From Clostridium ganghwense (GTDB taxonomy: Bacteria; Bacillota; Clostridia; Clostridiales; Clostridiaceae), in assembly GCF_026735165.1 (NCBI RefSeq), contig NZ_JAPQES010000001.1, positions 682,001 to 746,000 of the forward strand: a stretch of 64,000 nucleotides of DNA, written 5' to 3'. Below are positions 17,282-25,559 of this stretch, piece after piece. The notes beneath the pieces are model-generated. The model made no database searches, was not told the DNA's origin, and worked only from the letters and a program-made list of their open reading frames with translations. Position numbers and translations under genes: made by a program. Positions within the stretch are counted from its first letter, which is position 1. Every line of letters starts with the position of its first letter.

Positions 17282-18028
17282 TCACACATCACTTCTATAT
17301 GCGTATACAAACATTGCAATTAAAGCAACTACAAAAATTGTTGTTAATGAAATAATTCCATTGGCATAAGAAATTGCTTCCTTCCCGTCATACATCTCCT
17401 TAACACCTAATGCCGTAGGAACACTCCATGGAAAAATGACAACATATTTTGGTGAATTTATTACAAACAAATTTACAAAAGCAACACTTAAGCCTAAGCC
17501 TATTGACGCAATTACATTCTTACTTATCAATGATAAAAACGCCACAATTGGAACTAAAGCAAAATTCATCACACTAGCTTTTAGATAAATTTTTAAATAT
17601 TTTAATGCACATTCGCTGGTTAATGGGTCATGTTTAAATAGAAATCCTGATGCAATAGATAATATATAAGTAAGTAAAAATGTAATTAATATAATAATAA
17701 ACATTATTACCAGTTTAGCTCCTAACAACTTTATTCTTTCTATAGGATAAGTAAACATATTATTAATTGTCTTTTCACTATATTCCCTAGAAAATATGTA
17801 ACCTGTAACTAATGCAAAAAGTACTACTGCCATAACGAGAAACATAATTGCTATGGGCATTTGTAGATAGCTATCCCATTCCATAGTTGAATGGTTCTTT
17901 GACTTTGACATAGTCGTTTTAATAAGTAAGGTAGTCATAAATGGTGGTAAAAATGCTCCTATTAATATAAGCCCTAACATCTTTGACCTTTTCAGTTTTA
18001 AAAGTTCCGTATACAAAATATTAAGCAC
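17282..18028 (-). CDS. ABC-2 type permease (copy B)
   Basis: This 248-residue membrane protein has about six hydrophobic segments and begins MLNILYTELLKLKRSKMLG. It belongs to the ABC-2 permeases of peptide-antibiotic immunity exporters (LanE/LanG, BcrB-like). It is very similar to the permease at 18985-19722 over its whole length, including the N-terminus, the FSREYSEKTINNMFTYP loop and the IAMFVYAYRSDV end. It starts with GTG, overlapping the ATPase stop by eight bases, after GGAGGGG; the pair is translationally coupled. With the ATPase it forms an efflux pump for something at the membrane; the substrate is unknown. Confidence 0.88.
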   Translation of the reverse strand: MLNILYTELLKLKRSKMLGLILIGAFLPPFMTTLLIKTTMSKSKNHSTMEWDSYLQMPIAIMFLVMAVVLFALVTGYIFSREYSEKTINNMFTYPIERIKLLGAKLVIMFIIILITFLLTYILSIASGFLFKHDPLTSECALKYLKIYLKASVMNFALVPIVAFLSLISKNVIASIGLGLSVAFVNLFVINSPKYVVIFPWSVPTALGVKEMYDGKEAISYANGIISLTTIFVVALIAMFVYAYRSDV

Positions 18029-18944
18029 TCATTTCCCCTCCTACAAGCTTCATAAAATAATCCTCCAAACTGTCTCTTACTAAGGTTATTTCATCTACTG
18101 TTATATTACTTTTAACTAAAGCCGTATTAATATTTCCCGTTTCTTCCAATCTTTCATAAACTCTTATTACACCTTTTTCAGAAATAACATAATCCTTGAT
18201 ATTTAATTTTTGTTCTAAAATTAAACTTGCCTTTCTATCATCAGAAACTTTTATTTTAATACAGTTTCTATTTCTCTTGTCTAATGTTTTAAAATCTATT
18301 TCCTCTAAAAGCTCCCCTTTGTGAATAATTCCTATCTTATCAGCCAATTGCTGTACCTCACTTAAAATATGACTTGATATAAGCACTGTTATATTTCTCT
18401 TTTTTGCTAAATCTAATATTAAATTTCTAACATCTTTTATTCCAGCAGGATCAAGACCATTAGTTGGCTCATCTAAAATTAATATTTCTGGATGATGAAG
18501 CAGTGCTCTTGCAATACCTAACCTTTGTTTCATACCTAATGAAAATTCTTTTACTTTTTTATTCTTAGCTTCTAAAATTCCTGCTGTTTTTAGTGCATCT
18601 TCAATACATTGTTTGCCCTGAATACCCATAAGTCTTCTGTGAATTTCTAAATTTTCTTTTGCTGTTAAATTAGAATAAAAACCTGGAAATTCTATAATAC
18701 TTCCTACTCTTTCATAAAAATTCTTCTTATTTGAACTTATATCTTTACCCATAAATTCTATAGAACCTGATGTTGGTTTAATAAGCCCCATTATCATTCT
18801 TATAGTAGTAGTCTTTCCTGCACCATTTTCTCCTAAAAATCCGTAGATTTCTCCTTTTTTAAGATTAAGATTTAAATTATTTACTGCCATATGCTCTTTA
18901 TATTTTTTACACAAATTATGAGTTCTTAATATATATTCATTCAT
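18021..18944 (-). CDS. ABC transporter ATPase, BcrA/LanF-like
   Basis: This 307-residue ATPase has Walker A GENGAGKTTTIRM, the Q-loop region, the signature FSLGMKQRLGIARALL, Walker B EILILDEPTNGLD and the switch histidine ISSHILSEV. A C-terminal extension of about 90 residues is typical of the bacitracin/lantibiotic immunity subfamily. The ATG at 18944 follows GAGGAG by eight bases; the GTG-led reading from 18962 is weaker. It lies between two duplicated permeases and downstream of an OmpR-type two-component system, suggesting induced resistance to a membrane-active peptide. Confidence 0.92.
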   Translation of the reverse strand: MNEYILRTHNLCKKYKEHMAVNNLNLNLKKGEIYGFLGENGAGKTTTIRMIMGLIKPTSGSIEFMGKDISSNKKNFYERVGSIIEFPGFYSNLTAKENLEIHRRLMGIQGKQCIEDALKTAGILEAKNKKVKEFSLGMKQRLGIARALLHHPEILILDEPTNGLDPAGIKDVRNLILDLAKKRNITVLISSHILSEVQQLADKIGIIHKGELLEEIDFKTLDKRNRNCIKIKVSDDRKASLILEQKLNIKDYVISEKGVIRVYERLEETGNINTALVKSNITVDEITLVRDSLEDYFMKLVGGEMSA

Positions 18945-18984
18945 TTTTATTTCTCCTCTCATTTTAAATAATTAAATTAATAAA

Positions 18985-19722
18985 TTAACAATTAACATCA
19001 CTTCTATATGCGTATACAAACATTGCAATTAACGAAACTATAAAAATTGTTGTTAATGAAATAACTCCTTTGTTATAAGAAAGTTGTTCCATATTAAAAC
19101 CAAGATTACTCACTCCAAACGCAGCTGGAACACTCCATGGAAAAACAACAATATATTTATCTGAATTTGCTACAAATAAATTTATAAAAGCAGCACTTAA
19201 TCCTAAGCCTATTGACGAAATTACATTCTTACTTATCAATGATAAAAAAGCAGCAATTGGAACTAGAGCAAACTGCATTATACTTTCTTTTAAATAAAGG
19301 GTTAAGTATTTCAATGCACATTCTTTTGTTAACGGACCATGCTTAAATAAAAATCCTGATGCAATGGAAAGTACATAAGTAAGTAAAAATGTACTTAATA
19401 TAACGATAAACATTATTACCAATTTAGCGCCTAACAATTTTGCTCTCTCTACAGGATAAGTAAACATATTATTAATTGTTTTTTCACTATATTCCCTAGA
19501 AAATATGAAACCTGTAACTAATGCAAAAAGTGCTACTGCCATAACAAGTAACGTAATTATTATTGTATTTTTTAAATAACCATCCCATTGAAAAGACATA
19601 TTTTTATTTGTTTTGCAAATCAAAACATTCATAAGTACTGGTAAAATCGCTCCTATTAGTATAAGCCCTAACATCTTTGATCTTTTAAGTTTTAAAAGCT
19701 CAGTGTATAAAATATTAAACAT
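18985..19722 (-). CDS. ABC-2 type permease (copy A)
   Basis: This 245-residue polytopic permease is paralogous to the one at 17282-18028. The first 27 residues are nearly identical (FNILYTELLKLKRSKMLGL), and the later loops and the YAYRSDV end match. The external loop around residues 35-55 differs most (NKNMSFQWDGYLK here), which may reflect different substrate contact. It starts with ATG after AGGAGGG and is the first gene of the permease-ATPase-permease set. The two copies probably assemble as a heterodimer. Confidence 0.88.
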   Translation of the reverse strand: MFNILYTELLKLKRSKMLGLILIGAILPVLMNVLICKTNKNMSFQWDGYLKNTIIITLLVMAVALFALVTGFIFSREYSEKTINNMFTYPVERAKLLGAKLVIMFIVILSTFLLTYVLSIASGFLFKHGPLTKECALKYLTLYLKESIMQFALVPIAAFLSLISKNVISSIGLGLSAAFINLFVANSDKYIVVFPWSVPAAFGVSNLGFNMEQLSYNKGVISLTTIFIVSLIAMFVYAYRSDVNC

Positions 19723-19903
19723 TCTTTTTCCCTCCTATAAGTTTAAATCTAACCTTCTTTAGAATTCTAAAATTTAATATTATCTTTGCTTCAAATCCAT
19801 TATACTGTTTAAACTTTAAATTCCATTTACATAAATCTTACATATTTCTTAAATACTTCACACTAGGATAAAATTGTGACGCAATCTTATTCAGCGTAGA
19901 ATT

Positions 19904-20023
19904 GAGAGGTGAAAGTGAAAAGTGAAAATAAATAAGAGGACAATTGACAGATACTGTCCACTGTCAATTGTCCTCTGTCATTTTGTTATTTTATACTCTC
20001 ACTGCTCCACTTTCAATTCTCAA
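19904..20023. repeat. MITE-like palindromic element (~120 bp)
   Basis: The ends are imperfect inverted repeats: TTGAGAGGTGAAAGTG at 19904, and on the other strand TTGAGAATTGAAAGTGGAG ending at 20023. The centre is a perfect 16-bp hairpin, AGAGGACAATTGACAG (19935-19950) with CTGTCAATTGTCCTCT (19961-19976). It starts two bases beyond the histidine-kinase stop codon. There is no coding potential. A partial copy lies at 21903-21932. Confidence 0.65.
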
Positions 20024-20024
20024 C

Positions 20025-20969
20025 TTAAGAATGTTGCGTGGTAACATTCTTATATTTCGGTATACTAAAAGAAAATGTAGTTTTCTCATAAGGTATACTT
20101 TCAACCTTTATACTTCCATTCTGCATTTCTGCTAATTTCTTAACTATTGTTAATCCTAATCCATTCCCCTTAATTTTACTGCTTCTTGCTGTATCTTCCT
20201 TATATAATCTATCAAATATATAAGGAAGATTTTCTTTAGCTATACCTTTACCATTGTCCCATATATCTACCCAAATATATTTTTCTTCTTCTCTAATATC
20301 TACTCCTACTTCTCCTCCATCAATGCCATACTTCATAGCATTACTGATGATATTATCTACAATCCTAACTATGCTGCCTTTATGTCCTAAAACATATATT
20401 TTACTTTCTGGAATATTTATATTTACCTTAAGTCTCTTATCAGTAAAATCATTATAATAGTTTAAAATGCCCTCTCTTAAAGTTTCACAAATATCAATTT
20501 CGCTAATTTCTAAATTTATATCATCAGCTTCTATCTTAGATAATTGAAAAAACTCCTCTAGCAGTATACTTAAGCTTTGTGCTTTGGAATGTACAATATT
20601 TAAATATTCTTCTCTTTCTTCTTCATTTAAATGGTCTGTATTTTGGATTGCCTCAATATATCCCAGCAAAGACGTCAATGGGGTTCTTAAATCATGAGAT
20701 ATATTAGAAACCATTTTTTTACGTGATTCCAGCATATCTTGATTTTTATGAAAGGTGTCCTGAAATTTATCTAAAATAGAATTGGTCTTTTCACATAATA
20801 ATTTGATTAATTTATTACCAGTCCTTATCCTAACTCTTTGGTTCATGTTTCCAAATTGTATTTCTTCTATTACAGAAATAATTTTTTTAATCTGCCTTTT
20901 GTACATAAACTGATTTACTACCAGCCCTAAGCATAAAACACCTAAAATCATAATTATTATCTTATTCAT
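20025..20969 (-). CDS. sensor histidine kinase (OmpR-partner type)
   Basis: This 314-residue kinase has one clear N-terminal membrane segment (about residues 3-21) and no sizable external domain. A HAMP-like linker leads to the H-box NISHDLRTPLTSLLGYIEA, N-box NAMKYG, D/F-box DNGKGIAKENLPYIFDRLY and G-box GNGLGLTIVKKLA. The ATG at 20969 overlaps the response-regulator stop by eight bases and follows GGAG at about nine bases. The small sensor suggests that it responds to the adjacent ABC transporter or to membrane stress. Its stop codon lies two bases from a MITE-like repeat. The pair precedes the permease-ATPase-permease genes. Confidence 0.92.
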   Translation of the reverse strand: MNKIIIMILGVLCLGLVVNQFMYKRQIKKIISVIEEIQFGNMNQRVRIRTGNKLIKLLCEKTNSILDKFQDTFHKNQDMLESRKKMVSNISHDLRTPLTSLLGYIEAIQNTDHLNEEEREEYLNIVHSKAQSLSILLEEFFQLSKIEADDINLEISEIDICETLREGILNYYNDFTDKRLKVNINIPESKIYVLGHKGSIVRIVDNIISNAMKYGIDGGEVGVDIREEEKYIWVDIWDNGKGIAKENLPYIFDRLYKEDTARSSKIKGNGLGLTIVKKLAEMQNGSIKVESIPYEKTTFSFSIPKYKNVTTQHS

Positions 20970-21669
20970 TAATGTCATCTCCAAGTTTATATCCAATTCC
21001 CCATACGGTTTGAATATACTTAGGATTAGATGGATTATTTTCTATTTTTGTTCTTAATCTTCTAATATGAACCATTACTGTATTCTCATCAGACATATAA
21101 TCTTCATGCCAAACTTTATTAAATAGTTGTGCTTTTGTAAAAACCTTATTTTTCTCAGTAAAAAAGAATTTAAGCAGTTCAAATTCTTTTAAAGTAAGTT
21201 GTATGACTTGTTCATTTTTTATTACAGTATAATTATTTAAGTCTAATTTTAACTCTCCATGAACTAGAAACCCGTCATTTTTATCTTCTTTATTATTAAA
21301 CTGTGTACTTCTTCTTAGCTGTGCTCTAACTCTAGCAATAAACTCTACTATAGAAAAAGGTTTTGTTACATAATCATCAGCTCCTAAGTCTAATCCTAAT
21401 ACCTTATCCACCTCTTCAGATTTTGCTGATAGAATAATAATTGGTATATTGCTCTTTTCTCTTATTTTTCTCATTACTACCATACCATCAAACTTAGGCA
21501 TCATAATATCTAAAATAATAAGATTATACTCTCTTTCATAATACTTAAGTAAAGCTTCTTCTCCATCATAAGCAGTATCAACGCTGTATCCTTCTTTTTT
21601 TAAATATTTTACTATAAGATTACTTATATCTTTATCATCTTCTGCTAAAAGAATATTCATATTATTCAT
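20962..21669 (-). CDS. response regulator, OmpR/PhoB family
   Basis: This 235-residue regulator has a receiver domain (LLAEDDKDISNL, phosphoacceptor DIMMP, LGADDYVTKPFS) and a winged-helix DNA-binding domain (LTLKEFELLKFF, VMVHIRRLRTKIE, YIQTVWGIGYKLG). It is the first gene of the two-component pair and probably drives the downstream permease-ATPase-permease exporter. The ATG at 21669 follows AAGGGAG by eight bases; the GTG at 21672 also in frame is less well placed. Confidence 0.94.
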   Translation of the reverse strand: MNNMNILLAEDDKDISNLIVKYLKKEGYSVDTAYDGEEALLKYYEREYNLIILDIMMPKFDGMVVMRKIREKSNIPIIILSAKSEEVDKVLGLDLGADDYVTKPFSIVEFIARVRAQLRRSTQFNNKEDKNDGFLVHGELKLDLNNYTVIKNEQVIQLTLKEFELLKFFFTEKNKVFTKAQLFNKVWHEDYMSDENTVMVHIRRLRTKIENNPSNPKYIQTVWGIGYKLGDDINE

Positions 21670-21902
21670 CACTATTGCTCCCTTAATATTTTTTATTTAT
21701 CCCTTTAATTATAAATTATATAGCTTAATTATCAACTTTTTTATTCCATTATATGTATCTGTTATATTTTTTTAGTTTCATTCATTTAAAACAGCACACA
21801 AAAAAACATAAGTATAAAGCTTACTTAAAACTTTACACTTATGTTCTTTACCTCTTATAATTATATAGTTTTTAAATCTTTCTATATTAAAAACTTTTAC
21901 TA

Positions 21903-21932
21903 TCTCTCAACTTTCCACTTTCATTATCAACT
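21903..21932. repeat. partial copy of the MITE-like repeat end
   Basis: On the minus strand AGTTGATAATGAAAGTGGA and the following AAGTTGAGAGA match the terminal repeat of the element at 19904-20023. The TGA stop codon of the P-type ATPase gene lies inside this repeat. Confidence 0.55.
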
Positions 21933-24386
21933 GTGCTTTAATATTCTCATAGAATTAAATACTGCAATTAAAGCAACTCCTACATCTGCAAACACAGCAA
22001 GCCACATTGAAGCAAGTCCAAAAACTGATAAAATTAGTACAAGCATCTTTACACTTAATGTAAAAGCTATATTTTGTGTAACTATTTTCTTAGTACTTTT
22101 TGCTATTTTTATGACATTAGCTAGCTTTGAAGGCTCATCATTCATTATTACTACATCTGCTGCTTCTATAGCTGCATCTGAACCTACTCCTCCCATAGCT
22201 ACACCTACATCTGCTCTAGCTAATACTGGAGCATCATTAATTCCATCTCCAACAAAAACTAATTTTTCTTTATTCTTCTTATGCTTATATAGTTCTTCTA
22301 TTTTCTCTACCTTTTCATTTGGAAGAAGCTCAGAATATACATAATCTATTTGAAGTTCCTTACCAGTAGCTTCTGCATTTTCTTTTCTATCTCCTGTTAA
22401 CATAACTATTTTCTTAGCTCCACTCTCTTTAAGCTTCTTAATAGCACTAGCAGAATCCTTCTTTATTTCATCATTTATTACTATATATCCTGCATATTCA
22501 TTATTTATAGCAGTGTGTACTACTGTTCCACTACTATAAACATCATCGTATTTTACACCTAAAACTTCCATAAATTTTTTATTTCCACTAGCTACCTTAA
22601 CATCATTAACAAAAGCTTGAACACCTTTTCCCGTAATTTCTTTATAATTTTCTATATTTGCTTTATCTATTTCACCTTTATATTCCTTTATTATAGATTT
22701 AGCTATAGGATGATTTGAGAAGCTCTCTACATAAGCTGTGTATTTTAGTAATTCTTCTTTGTCCATATTACCTTTAGAATTTATTTCTGAAACCTTAAAA
22801 TTACCTTTTGTAAGAGTTCCTGTTTTATCAAAAACTATAGTAGTTACATCAGTTAACGCTTCTAAATAGTTGCCACCCTTAACTAAAATTCCTGATTTCG
22901 ATGCTGCTCCTATTCCAGCAAAATAGCCTAAAGGTACTGATATAACAAGAGCACATGGACAAGAAACAACTAAAAATGTAGCTGCTCTATATATCCAGAT
23001 TGCAAAAACTTCTCCTTTTATAATTGGAGGAAGTATTGCTATTGCTAAGGCTGCAATTACAACTGTTGGAGTATAATATCTAGCAAATTTAGTTATAAAT
23101 TTTTCTGTTTTTGCTTTTTTAGCAGTAGCATTTTGTACTAAGTCTAGAATTTTAGAAACAGCTGATTCATTATAACTTTTAGCTACTTTTATAGTTAATA
23201 CTCCATTTATATTAATAAATCCACTTAAAATATTTTCTCCTTCTGCAACATCTCTTGGAAGTGATTCTCCAGTAAGAGCTGAAGTATCTACTGCTGACTT
23301 TCCTTCTATTATTTCTCCATCTATAGGTATTTTTTCTCCAGGTTTTACAATAATAATGTCTCCTACATTAACTTTGTTTGGAGATACTTTTTTAATATCA
23401 TTTCCAATTTTCAAGTTAGCATAGTCAGGTCTTATATCCATTAAACTAGCTATAGATTTTCTTGATGAATTAACTGCACGCTCTTGGAAATACTCTCCTA
23501 TTTGATATAAGAACATTACCATTACTGCTTCTGGATACTCCCCTACTGAAAGAGCAGCTATTGTAGCTATACTCATTAAGAAGTTTTCATCAAAAACTTC
23601 ACCTCTTAAAATGTTTTTAAAAGATAATGTTAAAATTTCTCCTCCAATTATCAGATAACTCGCTAAATACATAAAAGGACTGAAATTTTTTCCTTGGAAC
23701 AGTGTAGCTATAACAAAAAGTCCTATGCCTGCTCCAATTTTTAATAACCTTTTTCTATTAGTATTAACATTAGCATGAGTATGTCCTAGTTCTTTAGTAC
23801 TACTGCATCCACATGCACAATCTTCATGGTTATGAATACCTGTATCACTTAATTTTTCTTTATCTATAACCTTAGTATGTGGTTCTAAATCTACAACTAT
23901 TTTTTCAGCTTTTTCCACAACTATTGATATATCTTTACTACCAGTAGTTATAGTTAAAGTAGATGTTGCGAAATTTAAAACAGCCTCTTTTACTTCTTCT
24001 AATTTTTTTACTCTATCTTCAATTTTAGCTGCACATCCTGCACAATGCATTCCTTCTAGTATTAGTTCCTTAATTACATACTCTTCTTCATTATGTTCGC
24101 AACAAGCACACTCACCATGATTGTGTTCATGAGCATGATTATCTTTTTCTCTTAGTTCATCTTTATCTATTACATTGGTATCAGGTTCTAAGTCTATAAT
24201 TATTTTCTTAGCTTTTTCTATTACTCTATCCATTAGATTATCCTCAACTTCTATAATCAAAGTAGATGTTGCAAAATTCATAATGGAACTATTTACACCT
24301 TTTAATTTTCCTACTCTATTCTCAATTTTAGCTGCACATCCTGCACAGTGTAACCCTTCAAGCAAAAGTTCTTTTTTTATTTCCAT
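21927..24386 (-). CDS. Zn/Cd/Pb-type heavy-metal P1B ATPase
   Basis: This 819-residue metal exporter has two N-terminal HMA domains, each with GxHCAGCAAKIE. They are separated and followed by His/Cys-rich linkers (HAHEHNHGECACCEHNEEE and HNHEDCACGC). Eight predicted membrane segments include the CPCALVISVP transport motif. The phosphorylation loop is DKTGTLTKG, and the hinge is GDGINDAPVLARADVGVAMG. CPC with this TM7/TM8 set and the His/Cys linkers fits the Zn/Cd/Pb group (ZntA/CadA) rather than copper. An ArsR-family regulator gene with CadC-like cysteines lies just upstream on the same strand. The stop codon falls within a repeat fragment, so the last residues may have been altered by repeat insertion. 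Confidence 0.94.
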   Translation of the reverse strand: MEIKKELLLEGLHCAGCAAKIENRVGKLKGVNSSIMNFATSTLIIEVEDNLMDRVIEKAKKIIIDLEPDTNVIDKDELREKDNHAHEHNHGECACCEHNEEEYVIKELILEGMHCAGCAAKIEDRVKKLEEVKEAVLNFATSTLTITTGSKDISIVVEKAEKIVVDLEPHTKVIDKEKLSDTGIHNHEDCACGCSSTKELGHTHANVNTNRKRLLKIGAGIGLFVIATLFQGKNFSPFMYLASYLIIGGEILTLSFKNILRGEVFDENFLMSIATIAALSVGEYPEAVMVMFLYQIGEYFQERAVNSSRKSIASLMDIRPDYANLKIGNDIKKVSPNKVNVGDIIIVKPGEKIPIDGEIIEGKSAVDTSALTGESLPRDVAEGENILSGFININGVLTIKVAKSYNESAVSKILDLVQNATAKKAKTEKFITKFARYYTPTVVIAALAIAILPPIIKGEVFAIWIYRAATFLVVSCPCALVISVPLGYFAGIGAASKSGILVKGGNYLEALTDVTTIVFDKTGTLTKGNFKVSEINSKGNMDKEELLKYTAYVESFSNHPIAKSIIKEYKGEIDKANIENYKEITGKGVQAFVNDVKVASGNKKFMEVLGVKYDDVYSSGTVVHTAINNEYAGYIVINDEIKKDSASAIKKLKESGAKKIVMLTGDRKENAEATGKELQIDYVYSELLPNEKVEKIEELYKHKKNKEKLVFVGDGINDAPVLARADVGVAMGGVGSDAAIEAADVVIMNDEPSKLANVIKIAKSTKKIVTQNIAFTLSVKMLVLILSVFGLASMWLAVFADVGVALIAVFNSMRILKHS

Positions 24387-24423
24387 TTTTCTCCCCCCTA
24401 GTCATATACTCTTGAGAGTCTAA

Positions 24424-24795
24424 TTAGTGACCTATATGATCTAATCCTTGTCCAAAGACATTCTCCACATGTTCATCATCTAGAGAATAATAAACCACTT
24501 TTCCTTCTTTTCTATATTTAACAAGTCTTGCAGTTCTTAATACTCTTAATTGATGAGATACTGCTGATTGATTCATATCAAGAAGATTACTTATATCACA
24601 TACACACATTTCATTTACAGATAATGCATATAGAATCTTTATTCTTGTAGGATCTCCTAAAACTTTAAAAAATTCAGCTAAAGCAATGCTTGTCTCTTCT
24701 GGTATCATATTTTTTCCTACTTCATCAACTAAATCATCATGTATTTCACTGCATGAACAAATTTCTATTTCTGTTTCTCTCTTATTTTTTACCAT
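24424..24795 (-). CDS. ArsR-family metal-responsive repressor, CadC-like
   Basis: This 123-residue winged-helix repressor has the ArsR core DPTRIKILYAL, the recognition region NQSAVSHQLRVLRTARLV and a beta wing (RKEGKVVYYSL). Cysteines ICSCSE near the N-terminus and MCVCD in helix alpha-3 are the CadC-type metal site (CxC...ELCVCD). Metal binding should release DNA and allow the downstream ATPase gene to be expressed. It lies 37 bases upstream of the ATPase gene. Candidate promoter and operator are at 24821-24876. Confidence 0.93.
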   Translation of the reverse strand: MVKNKRETEIEICSCSEIHDDLVDEVGKNMIPEETSIALAEFFKVLGDPTRIKILYALSVNEMCVCDISNLLDMNQSAVSHQLRVLRTARLVKYRKEGKVVYYSLDDEHVENVFGQGLDHIGH

Positions 24796-24820
24796 GTAAT
24801 CATCCTCTCTTTTTATTGTA

Positions 24821-24842
24821 TGAATATGTACTCATATGTTCA
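24821..24842. promoter_or_regulatory. CadC/SmtB-type operator candidate
   Basis: TGAATATGTACTCATATGTTCA is a 22-base imperfect inverted repeat (TGAA...TTCA) between the promoter and start of the ArsR-family gene, the normal place for an autoregulated SmtB/ArsR operator. Confidence 0.5.
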
Positions 24843-24847
24843 CTTAT

Positions 24848-24876
24848 AATATAACATTCTTATAAACTTTTTTCAA
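24848..24876 (-). promoter_or_regulatory. promoter of the cadC-like/P-type ATPase operon
   Basis: On the minus strand TTGAAA (24871-24876) and TATATT (24848-24853) are 17 bases apart, immediately upstream of the operator candidate. Confidence 0.6.
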
Positions 24877-24889
24877 GATAAAAACGACA

Positions 24890-24922
24890 AAAAAGAACAG
24901 ATATAAAAAATCTGTTCTTTTT
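24890..24922 (-). terminator. terminator after DJ-1/PfpI gene
   Basis: A 13-bp stem, AAAAAGAACAGAT (24890-24902) with 24910-24922, is flanked by A and T runs. It lies 24 bases past the DJ-1/PfpI stop codon. Confidence 0.8.
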
Positions 24923-24945
24923 ATAAACTACTTACTTTTTTAATA

Positions 24946-25518
24946 TTAATTAGACTTTGTCTTTTCTTCTACAAATTTAAGTAACATTCCTTCTTTAAGC
25001 GTATCTGCTGTATTTTTATCTACAAGTCTTTCTACAAGTTTTAAAGCAAAATATGCAGCAGTTGCTGGTCCTCTACTTGTGATAATATTACCATCTTCTA
25101 CAACTAATTCTTCACAGTAGATTCCTTCTTTAAGTTCTTCTTCAAATCCAGGATATGAAGTAATCTTTTTATCTTTAACAATTTTAGCTTTTCCTAAAAC
25201 TATAGGTGCTGCACAAATTGCTGAAACAATTTTCCCCTCTTTATTAAACTCTTTAACCCATTTAACAACTTGAGCAGATTCCTTTAAATTTGTTGAACCT
25301 GGCATTCCACCTGGTAATACTATGACATCGTATTCATTTATATTTAATTCACTAATTAGTTTGTCTGCTTCAACTAATACATTGTGTGCACCTTTAACTT
25401 GTTTTTCACTTAAAGAACATGTGTCACAGCTAATATTAGCTCTTCTCAAAACATCCACAACTGTAAGAGCTTCAATCTCTTCAAAACCTTCTGCTAAAAA
25501 AATCACTACTTTTTTCAT
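24946..25518 (-). CDS. DJ-1/PfpI (YajL-type) family protein
   Basis: This 190-residue alpha/beta protein has the family landmarks: AEGFEEIEA near the N-terminus (conserved Glu), the nucleophile-elbow cysteine in SAICAAPIVL and TSRGPATAAYFAL. It belongs to the DJ-1/ThiJ/YajL branch, whose members are linked to oxidative stress and to repair of glycated proteins and nucleic acids. The ATG at 25518 follows AAGGAG by eight bases, in preference to the GTG nine bases upstream, which overlaps the ribosome site. It has its own terminator. Confidence 0.9.
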   Translation of the reverse strand: MKKVVIFLAEGFEEIEALTVVDVLRRANISCDTCSLSEKQVKGAHNVLVEADKLISELNINEYDVIVLPGGMPGSTNLKESAQVVKWVKEFNKEGKIVSAICAAPIVLGKAKIVKDKKITSYPGFEEELKEGIYCEELVVEDGNIITSRGPATAAYFALKLVERLVDKNTADTLKEGMLLKFVEEKTKSN

Positions 25519-25559
25519 AAAAATCACTCCTTAAAATTGTCTTATCAAATTAATATAGA

